NCBI GenBank assembly: GCA_035041965.1
Contig: JAPYMA010003042.1
Span: 1-64,000, forward strand
DNA: 64,000 nt
Source of the DNA: Anisakis pegreffii
Lineage: Eukaryota > Nematoda > Chromadorea > Rhabditida > Anisakidae
Direction: 5' to 3'
Below the pieces are notes generated by a model. It did not search any database and was not told the origin of the DNA. It was given only the letters and a program-made list of their open reading frames with translations. The position numbers were made by a program, and so were the translations under genes. Positions within the stretch are counted from its first letter, which is position 1. Each line of letters starts with the position of its first letter. Of this stretch, positions 28,601 to 41,835 are shown in pieces.

Positions 28601-30089
28601 AATAGAACGGTATTCGCATGTGATAGCTATGAGAGCGAATACAACACGTCTGAAAAGAATGAGAATCTCATCTGAATCAGTTTGAAGTGAGCGTGTCACA
28701 GACAATAGCTTTCATGCAATCATAATCGATTGCAATAATGAGCAGTACAACGATCATTTGCTCGCAAATGATTTGCCGATGACCAAGTGCATTTGAAAAT
28801 CTGAATGATGCGTCAAGATAATAGGCATGCGGATGATGAAGTAAGACAATTTCAGTGATAAACGAAAGATGATATGCTTTGGAATGTGTGTGTTCATCCT
28901 TTATCATCTTCTCATGTTACCATGGCCTTTTTATCGTGGAATGTCGGATTCACGTTAGTCGCTTCTGAAAATTCGATGTGAGATGGCTTGATTTAGAAAG
29001 CACTCAAAAACTCATTGAAACAGCATAAAATGGGATGATGAGGCGATTGTTCTCGTAAATGATTCAAAAACATCTCATCGAGTTGCATGAGAAACGTTGT
29101 CAGATATCAGGAAGAGCATTCGGCTGATCAAAATTGAACGTACCAATGTAATCTGTTTACACTGTTGAAATAATCTATGAAATCATCGTTGTGAAATTAA
29201 CGGTCAAGATTGCTAACATAACACAGTGCATACTTTTGAACAAGCATGATGTTGGGAAAAAAACTAATCACAGTTAGCCTTTTCAAATTAATTATCCAGG
29301 AATTTCAGTTGTCGCAAATACAAGTGCTGGAAATGATTGTCTACATTATGACTGGTGTAAAGACACGAAGAAGATTCCTTTACCCGTATTCATTATCACC
29401 ACAGTTGTGTTCACTGGAATGGCCTTTTCAACAGTAGGAGCATCAAGTGGTGCACTTTTTTCCGAAGTCCTTGGCCCAAGGAATCAGGTTTGTTTATATG
29501 CTATCTCGCATCACTGTTCTACAGAATTCGATTGCGAAAAAACAGTAAAGGCATTCATAGGTACTGATTCTAAATCAGTCATCTTTATCATGATCAATTT
29601 TAACATCAACATTACCCAATTGAATCGAACACATTTGTTGCCTGAAAAGAGATCACTTATACACTTTTTCGACGCTATCAACCATATGAATTCTGAGCAT
29701 AATGCTGAGAAAGTATCAATTATTCATGAGATTGCACACTGCTTTTGAACATTACCATAATTTTGCACAGGGATTCATGCAAGGATTGTTCGCGTTTTTC
29801 GGAAGTGCTGGACGCTTTGTTGGACCGATTATATCCACGTGAGTTTTGCTGTTTTGCTCAAAACGGATGCAAAGACTCGTTATTTGTGTCTGACAAACAA
29901 TCTTTCAATGATTTCAGAGCAATTTTCCAAAGTGTTGGCTATATGGTGCCAATGCTAATGCTACTCGCAATGGTTGTGATAATTACCTGCGTTGTAATCA
30001 TTTTTCATAAACGACTCGTTCCTCTGAGGTTGACACCTCCAATTGGTGTGAAGACTGCCTACAAAAATGGTGTTTTTTACCGACTTTGA
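25664..30089 (+). CDS. Major facilitator, MFSD8/CLN7-like transporter, copy A (5' exon uncertain)
   Basis: Ten exons: 25,664-25,799; 26,030-26,273; 26,615-26,736; 26,876-27,047; 27,538-27,643; 27,903-28,043; 28,856-28,953; 29,309-29,487; 29,771-29,838; 29,918-30,089. Phases agree at every junction and the stop is TGA. They encode about 479 residues, against 518 in human MFSD8. Similarity to MFSD8 is seen at the first helix (ILFTSMWPFL), the loop 2-3 region (GQTLGSFLFGLW), GFGSGNLSVLRSYVATGA, the DWCKD segment with paired Cys before TM10, SEVLGPRNQG, and the last helix followed by a basic tail (HKRLVPLR). MFSD8 is a multi-pass endolysosomal membrane protein; the substrate here is unknown. The first exon starts in phase 2, so a short upstream exon is expected (candidate at 19,627). 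A foldback repeat occupies most of the sixth intron. The next transporter copy lies 3.1 kb downstream. Confidence 0.87.
28073..28745 (+). repeat. Foldback interspersed repeat, copy 1 (in transporter A intron)
   Basis: A ~670-bp element begins near GTGGTTCTCG, with AAATTACCC...GGGTAATTT just inside its left end, and ends near ATTGCAATAATGAGCA. Other copies are at 37,224-37,900, 47,405-47,985 and, inverted, 32,255-32,948. Two long internal arms are imperfect inverted repeats: about 28,300-28,440 (TTTTCATTCTTTTC...CTCTCGTAGC) and about 28,500-28,675 (GCTATGAGAGCG...GAAAAGAATGAGAA). It has no coding capacity, so it is best described as a MITE-like foldback element. It sits 29 nt inside the intron and on the gene's sense strand. 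Confidence 0.85.
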
Positions 30090-32119
30090 AAGTGGATAAT
30101 TTATTATTAAAGCTGTGTATATGTTGTGCACTATGTCTGCGTAATCATTTGTATTTTGCGTAATTTGCGTAATCATTGCTTTCGTGTTTTTCGATGTATT
30201 TTGCCTTCTTCGATGTATAACATAATTTCCTGATGACATCGCTTTCAGAACCTTTTTTGGATTCTAAAATGGATTCTATCATTTTCACTCAATGTCCCCG
30301 GCCTAATATTGCAGAAGTGAAATCAAAATTATGTTCATTAACAATAAATTGACCACTGCTTAGAAGTACAAGCCAGTAAAATTGGTTACATCATCATTTA
30401 GTTTGAGCTTACTATAGATCCTTTTGCCAGCATTTCAACCTGATTTGCACACATTCTGTGTTAATTTTTTTAAAGCATCCATTATGCCAATGCTTGACAA
30501 AACCATAAGTTTGTTTGCCGAGATATAAACCACATAGAACAGATTTCCTTGATCGAATGCCGCCATAGACTACAGTGCATCAACTAAGTACTACATCGAA
30601 CAAACTATGAAGCACTAAATGACAGCAAATTCTCATCTTATCATTATTATCATCAGTTATCGACGCGGCAATAAAAGCTAAAAGCACCACTAATGATAAT
30701 GCATAAACACCGATTGTGAATATCGATAGCTATGTTTTGATTTGTTGTCGAGGTATGTTGAACTGTTCAACCGGACAACAGTAGTGTTTGTGTTGAGAAT
30801 AGTATTCTCTACGTCAAATTCACTTGCATCGTTCGATGTCCGAATCAGCTGTACTGTGAGTGTGATCGCATTGGTGCATTCAACAGCGCCTGAGAAGTAA
30901 TGGCAGGTGTCCAGCTTAAAGAAAACCAAGTAAAAGAGTATGTTTTCAACAATTTTCTGTTCGATTCTCCCTCGTTATCATAACGGATTTCGGATTAAAC
31001 GCACGCAAATCTGATCGTGAGACGAATTGCTTTCATAGGATTCAAGATCGATTTACAGCTTACTCATTTTGTTAATTGCAAACGGTCTCAAAACGCCTCT
31101 TTGAATGCTTTCAGAATGTCATCCAGCATGAATAAATGCCTGATCGTTAGTATGTTTCCTATTCATAAAGTGAAGTTCAAATGTTCACAATCCAGTACTC
31201 GAATTCATTTGCCAAACAAACAATTCAAAGAGTGCGAAAATATTCTCACACTGTGAATGTAGAATAATATGTTGTCGTATGCGCATTTACTTGTCATAAC
31301 ATGATGCCATATATGACGATAGAGTGTTTGAGAGCGAAATTCATTACTAGATCACAATTCATAGTGTTTTTATAGTTGATCGAGCTATAGAGTCACTCAT
31401 GAATACAACTTGTGCATGTTGATGAGAGTTGAATAAGTTATACGGATCAGCGCAGTGATCAGCTGCCTACAGGATACTCGCAAGGAATGCAAGGGAGCTT
31501 CATTTCGAAAGCATAAGTTCGGTTTCTAAGGTCTCATGTCAACTGCTTGAGCGATAGTCAGCACTTGCCGATTCTGATTTTGAAATTTGCTTTCTGAAAG
31601 ATCCCAGAATTTCGAGATTTGTTGTTGAAACATGGCAATTTAAATATGCTCCGCAATTTACTCATCTTGACTTGTACAACAGCCGTTCCAGTTCATTCAT
31701 GTTCAGTAACAGTCGGGACCAAACCACGATCGCAGCGTTGAGAAATGGTCAGTTTCTTGAAAATACTGGTGCTAGCTGATAGGAGGAGAATTTCCTTATC
31801 GACGAGTATGTATGATTTGTAGTTTGATATTTTGAAGCCCGCTGTTTACTGGATGAATTCATCGGTGGCGTTTATGTCAACAGTTTTATGGTCGGATCCT
31901 TGGTGTCAGTCCATTTTTTATGTTCCTCACACAGTTCACTCCACTTATCAACTGCTCTTTCCGCTTCACCAATGATAACGATTTACTCTGACGGAAATTT
32001 CATAGTTTCATCCAGTTTCAGAATTATTTCATTCATAAAAATTTATTCACTAAGCAAAAGTTCCTTCAAAAAAATGCAGTAACTAAAAATTAAAGCGTTT
32101 AGATATCTGAGTGAAAAAT
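30090..32119. other. Intergenic between the transporter copies, no supported gene
   Basis: Unique AT-rich sequence. An ATTAAA polyadenylation-type hexamer lies at 30,106-30,111, just after the copy A stop. Short frames at 30,690-30,929 (-), 31,017-31,256 (+) and 31,888-32,082 (+) have no recognisable domain or splice context. The expected first exon of transporter copy B was not found here. Confidence 0.55.
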
Positions 32120-32252
32120 ATACCATCAGAGTGGCGTTCTATCATAACTAACAACTGCATGGAATAATAAGTTCCCGATCCCCTCCACTAACCCCCTGAA
32201 ACCCTCAAATTACCCAAAACGAGTAATTTCACTCTGTATGGGAACTACTCTC
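32120..32252 (-). repeat. Foldback repeat, left-end fragment
   Basis: Read on the minus strand, this begins with the element's left end (AGTAGTTCCCATACAGAG, then AAATTAC...GTAATTTG) and runs about 130 bp, including the GTTGTTAG..TGATAGAACGCC block, before it stops. It lies directly against the right end of the complete inverted copy, so the two are head-to-tail on the same strand. Confidence 0.75.
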
Positions 32253-32254
32253 CT

Positions 32255-32948
32255 ATTGCTCATGATTGCAGTCGATTATGATTGCATGAAAATCTATTGC
32301 TATGGCACGCTCATTTCGAAATGACTTAGATGGATTCTCATTCTTTTCAGACGTGTTGTATTCGCTCTCATAGCTATCACATGCGAATATCGTTCTCTTC
32401 ATGAGCTTTTCTCATTCACTTCGTTTCATTTCATTTCACAGTTCGAATCGATTTCTCATTCTGTAGCATATACTGTTTACTGGTTACGTTGACGAGTGTT
32501 GACAGCCGAAGTCAACAATTCAGCAATCGAATTCAATTGCTCAACAACGTTCGACAGTCAATTGAACAATTATAGAGTGTATTTGATAGAATGAGAATTT
32601 GGCTTTAACTGTTGAGTGAAATGAAGGAGAAATTAGCAGAAGAGAACACTTTGGGTGAAAACAGCTATGAGAGCGATTGTAACAGCAAGGAAAAGAATGA
32701 AAACCCTGTTAAAACAGTAAAAAATGAATCTTGTTAGGTCCGAACGAGGTAATGATACTGAGAAAGTATGAGAATGAAGAGTGTTGCCATCAACATTTAC
32801 ATATCCAAGCTAAAAAAACACCACCACGATGGTGTTCTATCATAAAATAACAGCTGCACGAAATACTAATTTCACGACACCCTCCATTACTCCTTAACAC
32901 TCCCAAATTACTCGAAATGCGTAATTTCACCCCCTATGAGAACCACTG
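32255..32948 (-). repeat. Foldback repeat, complete inverted copy
   Basis: The reverse complement matches the whole element, from AGTGGTTCTCATAGGGG at 32,948 down to GCAATCATGAGCA at about 32,255. It retains both internal arms. Unlike the three intronic copies, its right half carries many substitutions. It lies in the intergenic region about 275 bp upstream of the first exon of transporter copy B. Confidence 0.85.
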
Positions 32949-33222
32949 CCATAACATCGGTTCCACGAAACAAAAAGCATATAGTATCGAAACAATCCTA
33001 TGATGACGCATGTAATTCCCACGCATTATCTGCATCTGTGATCTTCGCATTGCGATATGATCGGTCGTAAAAAGCCCTAAGCAATTAAAAAATCTGTTTC
33101 TGAAATTCAGACAATATACACAATTTGCTTTTTGTAAATTATTCAATACACTCAGTTGATTCAATTCACTGTGTATTTTGCATTAATTCTGATCGCAGTT
33201 CATAATCACTCTCACCTTTTAG

Positions 33223-36200
33223 TCCAGTTTCGGCGGTCACAGAATTGGAAGCTCGCAAATCACCATGGTTTTCCATATGGCTTTGCAATATCCTTCAACT
33301 GCTCAATGGGATTCAGTTTTCAATTCTGTTCACATCAATGTGGCCATATCTCAGAATCGTTAGTAGCACAAAACAAATACTCTCCTTGAATTTTCTCTCA
33401 CTGTCAACCTTAATCATAAGAATCTATCTAGAGAAAACAGCACCACTTTTTCCGTTAGCCTTGGAACTATTTTCAGATATTTTTGCAATATCTGTTCAGT
33501 CAATCAATACTTTGAATGGCTTCATCACCAAAATACCAAATTCGTTTGGTTGCAGCTCGACTCATCAGCAGATTTGAATTTCTACGGATGGATCGTAGCA
33601 GTATTTCCACTCGGTCAAACCATCGGATCCTTTCTCTTCGGTGTTTGGAATCAAAAAACCAAATCTGCTAAACATCCAACTGCTGTCGGTGTTATAATAA
33701 TGGGTGTGGGCAATTTACTTTATGGAACGCTGCCTTTATATCGTCGCGGTGCTAAATGGGCCATGCTGATTGCTAGGTTCATTGTCGGTGTAGGATCGGG
33801 TTCGTTTCATTGCATGCTATGAATTCACGCTACTATGCGCTATTGTTCGTGCGCAACCATGTGGAGAGTTTTTAGATGAGCGATTCGAGCATGAGAACGT
33901 AGATAGTTTCCTTATTGATGAAGACGCGCACCATCAATGACAAGAGAAGCTGAATTGTGTCAATAACGTCTGTTATTACTGATTTCGAAGGTTCACCATT
34001 CTCAAAACATATAAGTTGTACCATTAGCTGTTTACTGAGCATTGCATTAGACAGAATGACACATCATGTACTCTTGGGGGAACAGGTAAACAGATGTCGA
34101 ATAAGAGACTGGCGTTGAAATGAAGTGTTTACTGATGTGTTCAAGCAATTGACATCAAATCAGTTTCTGGTGTCAAGTCTAAAGTGAAAGCATGCATGTT
34201 CAAGTAAAAAGGCTTATATAGCGACATTGTTGCATTAATCATGACGATCAAATGACCGGTGATGATCAAAATTTCTACGCTTCATTATCGTATGATATTC
34301 AGACTTTTATAAAAAGAACTAGATGAATAAGTATGAGTTGATGGAGTTTCTTTCAAGAAGATTCGTGTTATTCTGATAGCTCAGTTCAGATAGCATCTTC
34401 GGTCAAACATGAACTTACTGATGACTATTTTTGACCGATTCACGTATCAGTTGTGAGATTCACATATCACTAGCAGTGCTGAACTGAAATTGTATCACTT
34501 AGTCGTCAGTTGAGTTCACGAATACGAAATCTCGGCGTAATCTTAAATGCACCACCATTTTTGTGGTGATGACATTTCAGAGGCAATTTTATTAACAGAA
34601 CCGTCACATTTGAAGGTAATCTGAGTGTTTTGCGGACATACGTTGCAGTGGGTGCAGCGCCTAAAGATCGAGTAAGTGCCTTGTCGTTTGGCATTGCGCT
34701 GTTTGTGCTCGGACTTTCGATTGGACCCGTTGCTATGGTATTATGCATTTTTCATTCAGTCAATGATGATTTCTCAGAGATTTTTCGTTAGCACTTAGCT
34801 CTTGGCATTGTTTGAAACTTAATCGATTTCGAACTGAATGAATCGTTGTCAAATTAATTAAAGTTGATGTTCACGCCTCTTGGAGAGGAGGGTTTCCATC
34901 TGGGAGCGTTACGAATCTCTATGTACAATTTACCAGCATGGGCAATGGTTATTGTTGCGCTTGTATCGTTGTTACTTTTGTACACTTGCTTCCAAGAGAA
35001 GTACGCCGGCATTCTTACAAATAAAGACGATCAAGGTCAGTTGTAATTATCATTTATATCACATGCATATGTTTTGCCGTGAATTTTCGAAATATCACGC
35101 ATGCATACTGAGCCGATAACGCCTCGTTGCGCTCATTGCATTGAAAAAACAGCACTTTTGATGATATTTTCTGGCTTGAGCAACAAACAGACTACTGCAA
35201 CAAAGAAGTTTGCTATTTGCTGATACTCAATGACTCGTATGATCCGTGATGCGTTCGACTGTACTACAGCTATTTGTGCTAACCAAGCGGGTCTTTCGTG
35301 CAACTCGCACATCTCTTTAGCCATGAAAGAAACTCCGACCGGAGACAAGTAAATGTATTAGTTACGACCACCAACACTGTGTTTTTAGTTGGTGCAAACA
35401 ATGTAATATTATGATCGAAAAGCAATAAGTCTATGATGATGTTTTTTTGAGATGGATATTTCGTTGTACCGAAATTCGACAAAATTGCTGCTGGCATCTG
35501 CATTGGTCTTTGGTTCGTCATGCAATCTTGCGGTACGAACGTTGAAGTGTAAGTTATCAGATTACCTACAACCGATCTAGCCAAACGAATTGAAGCTGTC
35601 GAAAATGATGATTCTAAAACTTGAAAGCCATAAGTTGATATTTTATTGTGGCTTCTTATCAGGACTGAAATTCTACGTGTCAGGATAAATTGAGGGTATT
35701 AGTGGTTCTGAAGTGTTGCAAAAATAATTCTTTTACTGGTGAAACTTTTTAGAATGAGGGGAACTCTGTTCCGTCACATCGCAAGAGCCCCGAAACCTCT
35801 GATCTATCCATTCTTATCTGTATAGAATCCCAGTTGAAACTAAAAATCGTTGGAGATGACGGCATTTGAGCAAATAATGTCCGATACAGGTCTATACGCC
35901 TTGAATAAGGATTGATTGAACTAATAATGTGTGGAGTTTTTGCGTGTGTCTCAAGTTTCAGCAGTCATTTTCTGACGAAATTTACAGATTAATGATTCCA
36001 CTTTCAATGACGCTTTATAACTGGGATAATAATGCAGCAATATTCCGCGTTGGTATCCTTGTACTTGTTTCAACGCTGATTAGTTTCACTGTATACATGA
36101 CGTTTGGCTTAACGAGAATGGGAAAATTGTAAGAATTGTTTACATACCATTGGAATTCTGCTTGCGAGAGAAAATCTCGGTGTCAAGAGAGATTCCGCAA

Positions 36201-38476
36201 TAAAGGATCTACAATAAAATGAACTCTTTGTGTGTGCAATCATGAGAGTAATCAGTTATGAAATGATTAGTCAAATGAACCAGAAATGCACGGCACGGTC
36301 AATAATAATACATCGTAGATCAGTTGATTATAATGTGCGCTGAATATGTTTGCAACTAATCTGGCTGAGTGATTGCAGTGATAAACGGAAAATGTTGTTT
36401 TTTGGGATGAGCATGTTCGCTTTGTATCATTTCCTGATGATTCCGTGGCCTTTCTACAGTGGACCATTGGACTACATTCCTCTAACAATTGGTTGGTTTT
36501 GTATTCCATTGAAAATATGCGAAGTCACTGTTTTTACATCTGAGCTGTAGTCTTCAGTAATGAAATAATGAATAGGCGACATTCAGCAGTGGAATGTTAT
36601 CGGTTCCGGGAATGTTATCTGTTTGGTTGGTCCTAAACAACGATAAGAGCACTGTTTATTCGTTGAAGTTCTTCATTTTACTTGAACGAAGCTCACACAA
36701 TTTCACTGATTCATTGATCAGAACACGAGCTCTTATGAGAGAAGATGCAAAAATTCCATTAGTTTGTTTGAATTTTGAAAGTTCAGTTGGCAATTCGACA
36801 GTCGAAGACACAAGCAAAGGTGGTGGCTGTCTGAGAGAATACACATGGTGCAAGTACACCACACGAGTTCCCTTACCGGTGTTTGTGATTGCATCAACCA
36901 TTATCACGGGAACAGCATTTTCAAGCGTTGGTGTAGCCAGCGGAACGCTATTCTCAGAGATTCTTGGCCCAAGAAATCAGGTTCATATTCCCCATCATTC
37001 TCAACTTTCTTAATAGCAAAGGCAGAAATTGATCATTTGAATCTGTGACTCCTCAAAAGATTTTCACTGATGCCAAATAAAAATAGAACGCACGAAAACG
37101 TGTGTTCAAAAATCCTGTTCCATCATCTAGCGACTCAAACTCCCTTCAAAACTCACTGAGGCTTTCGGGGAATCCGAAGATTAAGCTTCAAACGAATGTT
37201 ATCTAGTAAACATTGTCTAACGCCGTGATTCTCATAGAGGGTAAACTTACCCATTTGGGTGAATTCGGAGGTGTCAAGGGGTCAAGAAATTAGAAAATTA
37301 CTTCGTGCACTTGATATGTTAAGATAAAACGCCATTGTGATGGTGTTTTTTAACTCGGATATGTAAATGCCGTCAATTGATGGCAACACTCTTCATTCTC
37401 CTATTTTTTGAGTATCATTAGCTCGTCCGGATCTAACAGGGTTCATTTTTTACTGTTTTAACAGGGTTTTCATTCTTTTCCTTGATGTTACAATCGCTCT
37501 CATAGCTTTTATCACCAAAAGTATTCTCTTCTGCTGATTTCTCATTCACTTTACACAACAGTTGAAATGAAATTCTCATTCTATCAAATACACTCTATAA
37601 TTGATTATTAGACTGTCGAACAATTGCTGTATTGTTAATTTCGGTTGTCAACACTCGTCAACGTATCGAATAAATAGTATTTACTACAGAATGAGAAGTT
37701 TATTTGAACGGTGAAGTTGAATGAGACGAAGCGAATGATAAAAACTCATCAATAGAACGGTATTCGCATGTGATAGCTATGAGAGCGAATACAACACGTC
37801 TGAAAAGAATGAGAATCTATCTGAATCAGTTTGAAGTGAGCGTGTCACAGACAATAGCTTTTCATGCAGTCATAATCGATTGCAATAATGGGCAGCGCAA
37901 CGGTCTAAATGAAGGCCCAGCGATGTCGATTACCATCATGAACGTGCTAATAAGATTGAACGTAATGGTCATCTGAACATAACATGTGCGAATTCCATAT
38001 TCAATAGGAGGGGGGGGAGGGCAACGGCGGCCTGCCAGCTCATCAAAAGGGGTAATGGAGCACTCGAACGTGAGAACCACTATCTTACTGTTAGTATGTT
38101 CAGATTGTAATCCCCAGACAGAAAAGATATTTTGTGGTATTAGTATAACCCTTTTCAGGGCTTCATGCAAGGTCTGTTCGCTCTGTTTGGCAGCATAGGA
38201 CGTTTCTTGGGTCCGATTGTTTCAACGTAAGCAAAACTATTGTCAAAATTATACGAACCTCATAAAGTCGTATCGAGATAAATATGAAACACGATTCATT
38301 TCAGGTTACTTTTCGAGAAGATTGGCTATTCAGTACCAATGGCGATATTACTCGGAATGGTTTTACTTGCTGATGTGGTTATAATTACTTTTCGCAAACG
38401 ACTCGTTCCTTTGAAATTGATACCTCCGATTGGTGTGAAGACACCGTATAAGAATGGTGTCTTTTATCGGTTTTAA
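33223..38476 (+). CDS. Major facilitator, MFSD8/CLN7-like transporter, copy B (5' exon not found)
   Basis: Ten exons: 33,223-33,358; 33,556-33,799; 34,616-34,737; 34,864-35,035; 35,452-35,548; 35,988-36,128; 36,379-36,491; 36,787-36,980; 38,159-38,226; 38,305-38,476. All phases agree and the stop is TAA. Seven of ten exon lengths equal those of copy A (136, 244, 122, 172, 141, 68 and 172 nt). The other three differ by 9 or 15 nt, so the frame is kept. Diagnostic stretches include ILFTSMWPYL, GQTIGSFLFGVW, GVGSGNLSVLRTYVAVGA, CLREYTWC before TM10, SEILGPRNQG and RKRLVPLKLIPPIGVK. As in copy A, the first exon starts with the third base of a codon, so an upstream coding exon must exist. None was recognised, and the frame upstream closes quickly with a TAA and no ATG. 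Membrane transporter; substrate unknown. Confidence 0.87.
37224..37900 (+). repeat. Foldback interspersed repeat, copy in transporter B intron
   Basis: Same element and orientation as at 28,073-28,745, lying inside the eighth intron of copy B (36,981-38,158). The left half differs from copy 1 at many sites and by small indels. The right half, from AGAAGTTTATTTGAACGG to GTGTCACAGACAATAGC, is almost identical. The insertion is in a different intron from that in copy A, so the two insertions are independent of the gene duplication. Confidence 0.85.
38007..38021 (+). other. G-tract (GGAGGGGGGGGAGGG)
   Basis: Isolated run of G in otherwise AT-rich intronic DNA, about 140 bp before the ninth exon of transporter B and just after the foldback repeat. 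It could contribute to a G-quadruplex but has too few separate G-runs to be sure. Confidence 0.4.
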
Positions 38477-39199
38477 ATATTATCTGTGTAAAATTGTTGA
38501 GCATTCTGTTTTCATGGTGCTATTTGTATTGAGTGCATGTAATTCGCGATGAGTTATGATAAATATGCCGGTACTGGTAATAATTGCTATAAAAAATATC
38601 ATCCAGTACGATACACTAATCGCTCTCTTCAACTGCTGTTGGAAGGGGGCAGTTAATTCACATGCCAATTTTATTACATTCAAACGGAAAACTTGAACAT
38701 TGTGATACGTGCATTCGCAATCTGTGGGTGAAGAAAAAACAACGTCAAAATGGAATAGGACGCAAACACATGGAAACTCAAGAAGTGAGCAACTGAAGTC
38801 ATAATATTAGTAGATTAGGTTATGAATGCCTGTTGCCGGTCATTCCGACTTGATCAGACGGGTTGAATTAGGAAGAGAGAGGAGGCATTATCGGTTATAA
38901 TGTATTTGATACGGCCATGACTGTTATCGCAATTACTCCGTTATCAGTTTTGTTCAGGTGTTCTCAAAATGACACATGCCGAAATCATCACAAAGAACCG
39001 ATGTTTCAGTAGGGATCTTGCATCGTTTACTTTCACGTATTGATCAATCGAAGGATTTAAACACGAATGCTCCAAACTTATCCTTCATTTGTCGCAAAAT
39101 ATTTACTTGTGACAACAGTCATACGTGTGCACATGGAACGATACATAAAGTCCATTCGGAATGACTACGATGTGATCGATACTGATACATGTCAAAATT

Positions 39200-41835
39200 T
39201 TACTCTGCAACTATCACGATCCTTAGAATAAGAATGACAAAAATTATTGAAGCAATACGTTCGGATTGTAGGCATAACGAGTTTTTTGATGATGAAGTGA
39301 ATGCTTGGAGAGGAGTAGAGGGAGGATTCTTGATGGAAGTAGTGACCGTTTTCAAATCTGCATTGCAGAGATCATCGTTACACAGCCAGTGATCCAAACC
39401 AAGAATGTTACGATGTCCCACCTAAAGCACTCATTCAAACATAGAAGCTAATGACTGAATTAAATCGCAATCAGTCTCGCTGAGAAACTGGAGATGTATA
39501 CCTGATATTATGGTGGAAAGAGTCGTTGTACCAAAATTTTTTATGAACTTTATTTTTTCAAACGAAATGAATTGAATGAATGCTATTTCGATAGAGCATT
39601 GCTCTAATAGAGCATCGAAACGTTTTGACTGATTATCGAAACTCACTGTTATTTTGCTTGGTGCCATTGTATCATTAACACTCAGACATCCTTTCAAATA
39701 TTGCACTCCAAAAGTGGGATGATCCGTCTTTTGAAGTAGGCAATAGTCACCATTACAAGTCTCGTTCTCAACTGCTTTCTCGTCCGATGCTCCGTAAGCA
39801 AGATGACATTTAACGGTACCTTTTTGAACCGGGTACGGAGCTACCGCATTACACGAGTCCTAAAACGACGATTTACAGGTAGCTGTAGATCGACAGATCA
39901 ATGGGATAGTTTCAGCCACTTCTAAGTCAGCTTTTGTACCCTAATGCTGATGAATCACAGTAGTCTGGAACTATGGTTCTCCAAGCTAACCAATCCACGT
40001 TTTGGCATAGTCGGAATTTAATGGAGAGAAAAAATTTCTTGGAATATTTTCTGTCGATGAACAATATGAAGATTAGAGAGCATGAGATTATCGTGGACAA
40101 AAAGGTTTCTGAGCACGGTGGATATGTTACAGTAACTGGATTGCAAGCAGAACAAAGAAAGCTCACTTCGGCACAAATGCAACCAAGATTCAGATTCTCG
40201 CCTTGTATCTGCAACAGATAGCATCCGCCAGTATGAAGTGCAGGACCGGGCCATATTGATGAGATTGTCAAATCGAACACATACTGTGGAAGTTGACCAC
40301 AGTTGGCCATTGTTAACACTTCACGTTCACCAATAAAATTTGCAACCTGAAAATGTAATTCACGAATTCGAATCGCTCGCTATGAAGTATAATGATTGAA
40401 GAAGTGCTTGCGAGGATCACTGCTCTTCACACCAGTAATTTCGCAACAAAAAATCATGAGTTCTTTGCATTATTTGCAAACGAATAATAACCGCCGTTCC
40501 ATAGGTGATGTATGATATGCGATTTAAAAGTTCCTTGAAAGAATAAAATGCTTCTTGCTAAAGCATACTTCCGTTTCAGCGTAAAAGCAGTAGTTAGCCG
40601 TGCAAAGGTTCTCCTTCGAATAGGTCGTTATGTAAGGCGCTTCAGCATAATTTCTACATTGTATATTTGGCAACTGAATTTGTTGCATTTGCGATAAACT
40701 CGCTTCGTCGACTCGATTGTTACAATGATCGTGATCGCTGAAAGCGAAAAAGAGATGAAAACATTGTTCGATGGTTTGTTGGTCATTAGAGTTTATAATG
40801 TTCACGTTTTACAATAATTCAATATAGTCGGAAGGCTAAATTATTTTAATATTCAATGCAAACTTTAAGTGAATTTATTTGTGACGCTATTTGATCGGAA
40901 AATCGCTTTCCTTCATCGACCGTGTGATTTGAAGCCGAATCGGAAATAACTGTGCTCCAAATTACATTTTTTACGAGAGTGGTCAATAATGAATTTACGT
41001 TTACTTGCATAGGCATAGAATGGCATCGACGAAATTCCTTCGACAACCCATTTTATACACTGATGTGTCTACACCGGATATGCATCCCTGAATAATGGCA
41101 GTTAATGTTTCAAAACGATTATGCATTGCACTGCCATGTGCACTTGTTCAGTACGGTCGTGAATTATTCAGCATCAGGCATGGATGGATCCTTGAATGAG
41201 ATTGAATGGTAGGATGTGCTCAGTGAACGGAAAATTCGTTTCGACCTTTGCATTATCAAGTGCAATAGGATGACAAAAACCCACTTAGATACTTTGTTAA
41301 GTGCATTAATGACGATCTTCAGTTTCTGAAAACTAGAATCTACTTGAAATCACCTGTTGGATTTGCTCAGAATGTCGCCCCTCAAACGATGTTTTATCGT
41401 TCCATTTCCACAATAAACATATCTCACCATCGCAATCATCACTACAGCTGAAATCCAAATCGGATCAATTCTTTGTTCTGTATGCTTGGGATTTTTTTGG
41501 GTTTTTGAAAATGGGTCGAATTCTAATCTGTGAAATGTAAGCTGAGCGAATTTTTCAAGAAATCATTCACATTCGGAAAAATCTCTCATAATCTCCATTC
41601 ACGTTTGATCAATTATGCTGTCATTTTTGAATCCCGTCCAATCGAGAACTGAAGTAGCACGATCGTGGTAGGTATGATCACCTCTCAGATCATAAACATG
41701 CGTAACTCTCTCTCTCTCCATTTAAAGAAACTTAACCTACCTTAACGTTGAATCTTCAATTTGTTGACAGTTTTTGCAAGAAATTGAACTTGTTGTCCTC
41801 CACAAGAGACACATTTGGAGTAGCAATGCAATCAT
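39200..41835 (-). CDS. Secreted/anchored protein with three Cys-rich (ET-like) modules
   Basis: Seven exons (minus): 41,835-41,741; 41,447-41,354; 41,087-41,005; 40,737-40,569; 40,346-40,167; 39,859-39,647; 39,421-39,200. Phases agree throughout, predicting 351 aa. The N-terminus (MIALLLQMCLLW) is a signal peptide, followed at once by ISCKNC. Three modules share the order C...(C)xGxxC...GC...C.CxxDxCN. They are recognisable by CDGEIC, CTANYC and CNGDYC, then by the closing CLCNDHDHCN, CICAEDSCN and LCNDDLCN. This arrangement resembles the nematode ET module. After a Ser/Thr/Pro-rich spacer the C-terminus is hydrophobic (IASIIFVILILRIVIVAE), fitting a GPI-attachment signal or a membrane anchor. 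Function is unknown; an extracellular or cell-surface role is inferred. It converges with transporter B (724 bp between stops). The ET label rests on memory of the pattern, not a profile search. Confidence 0.82.
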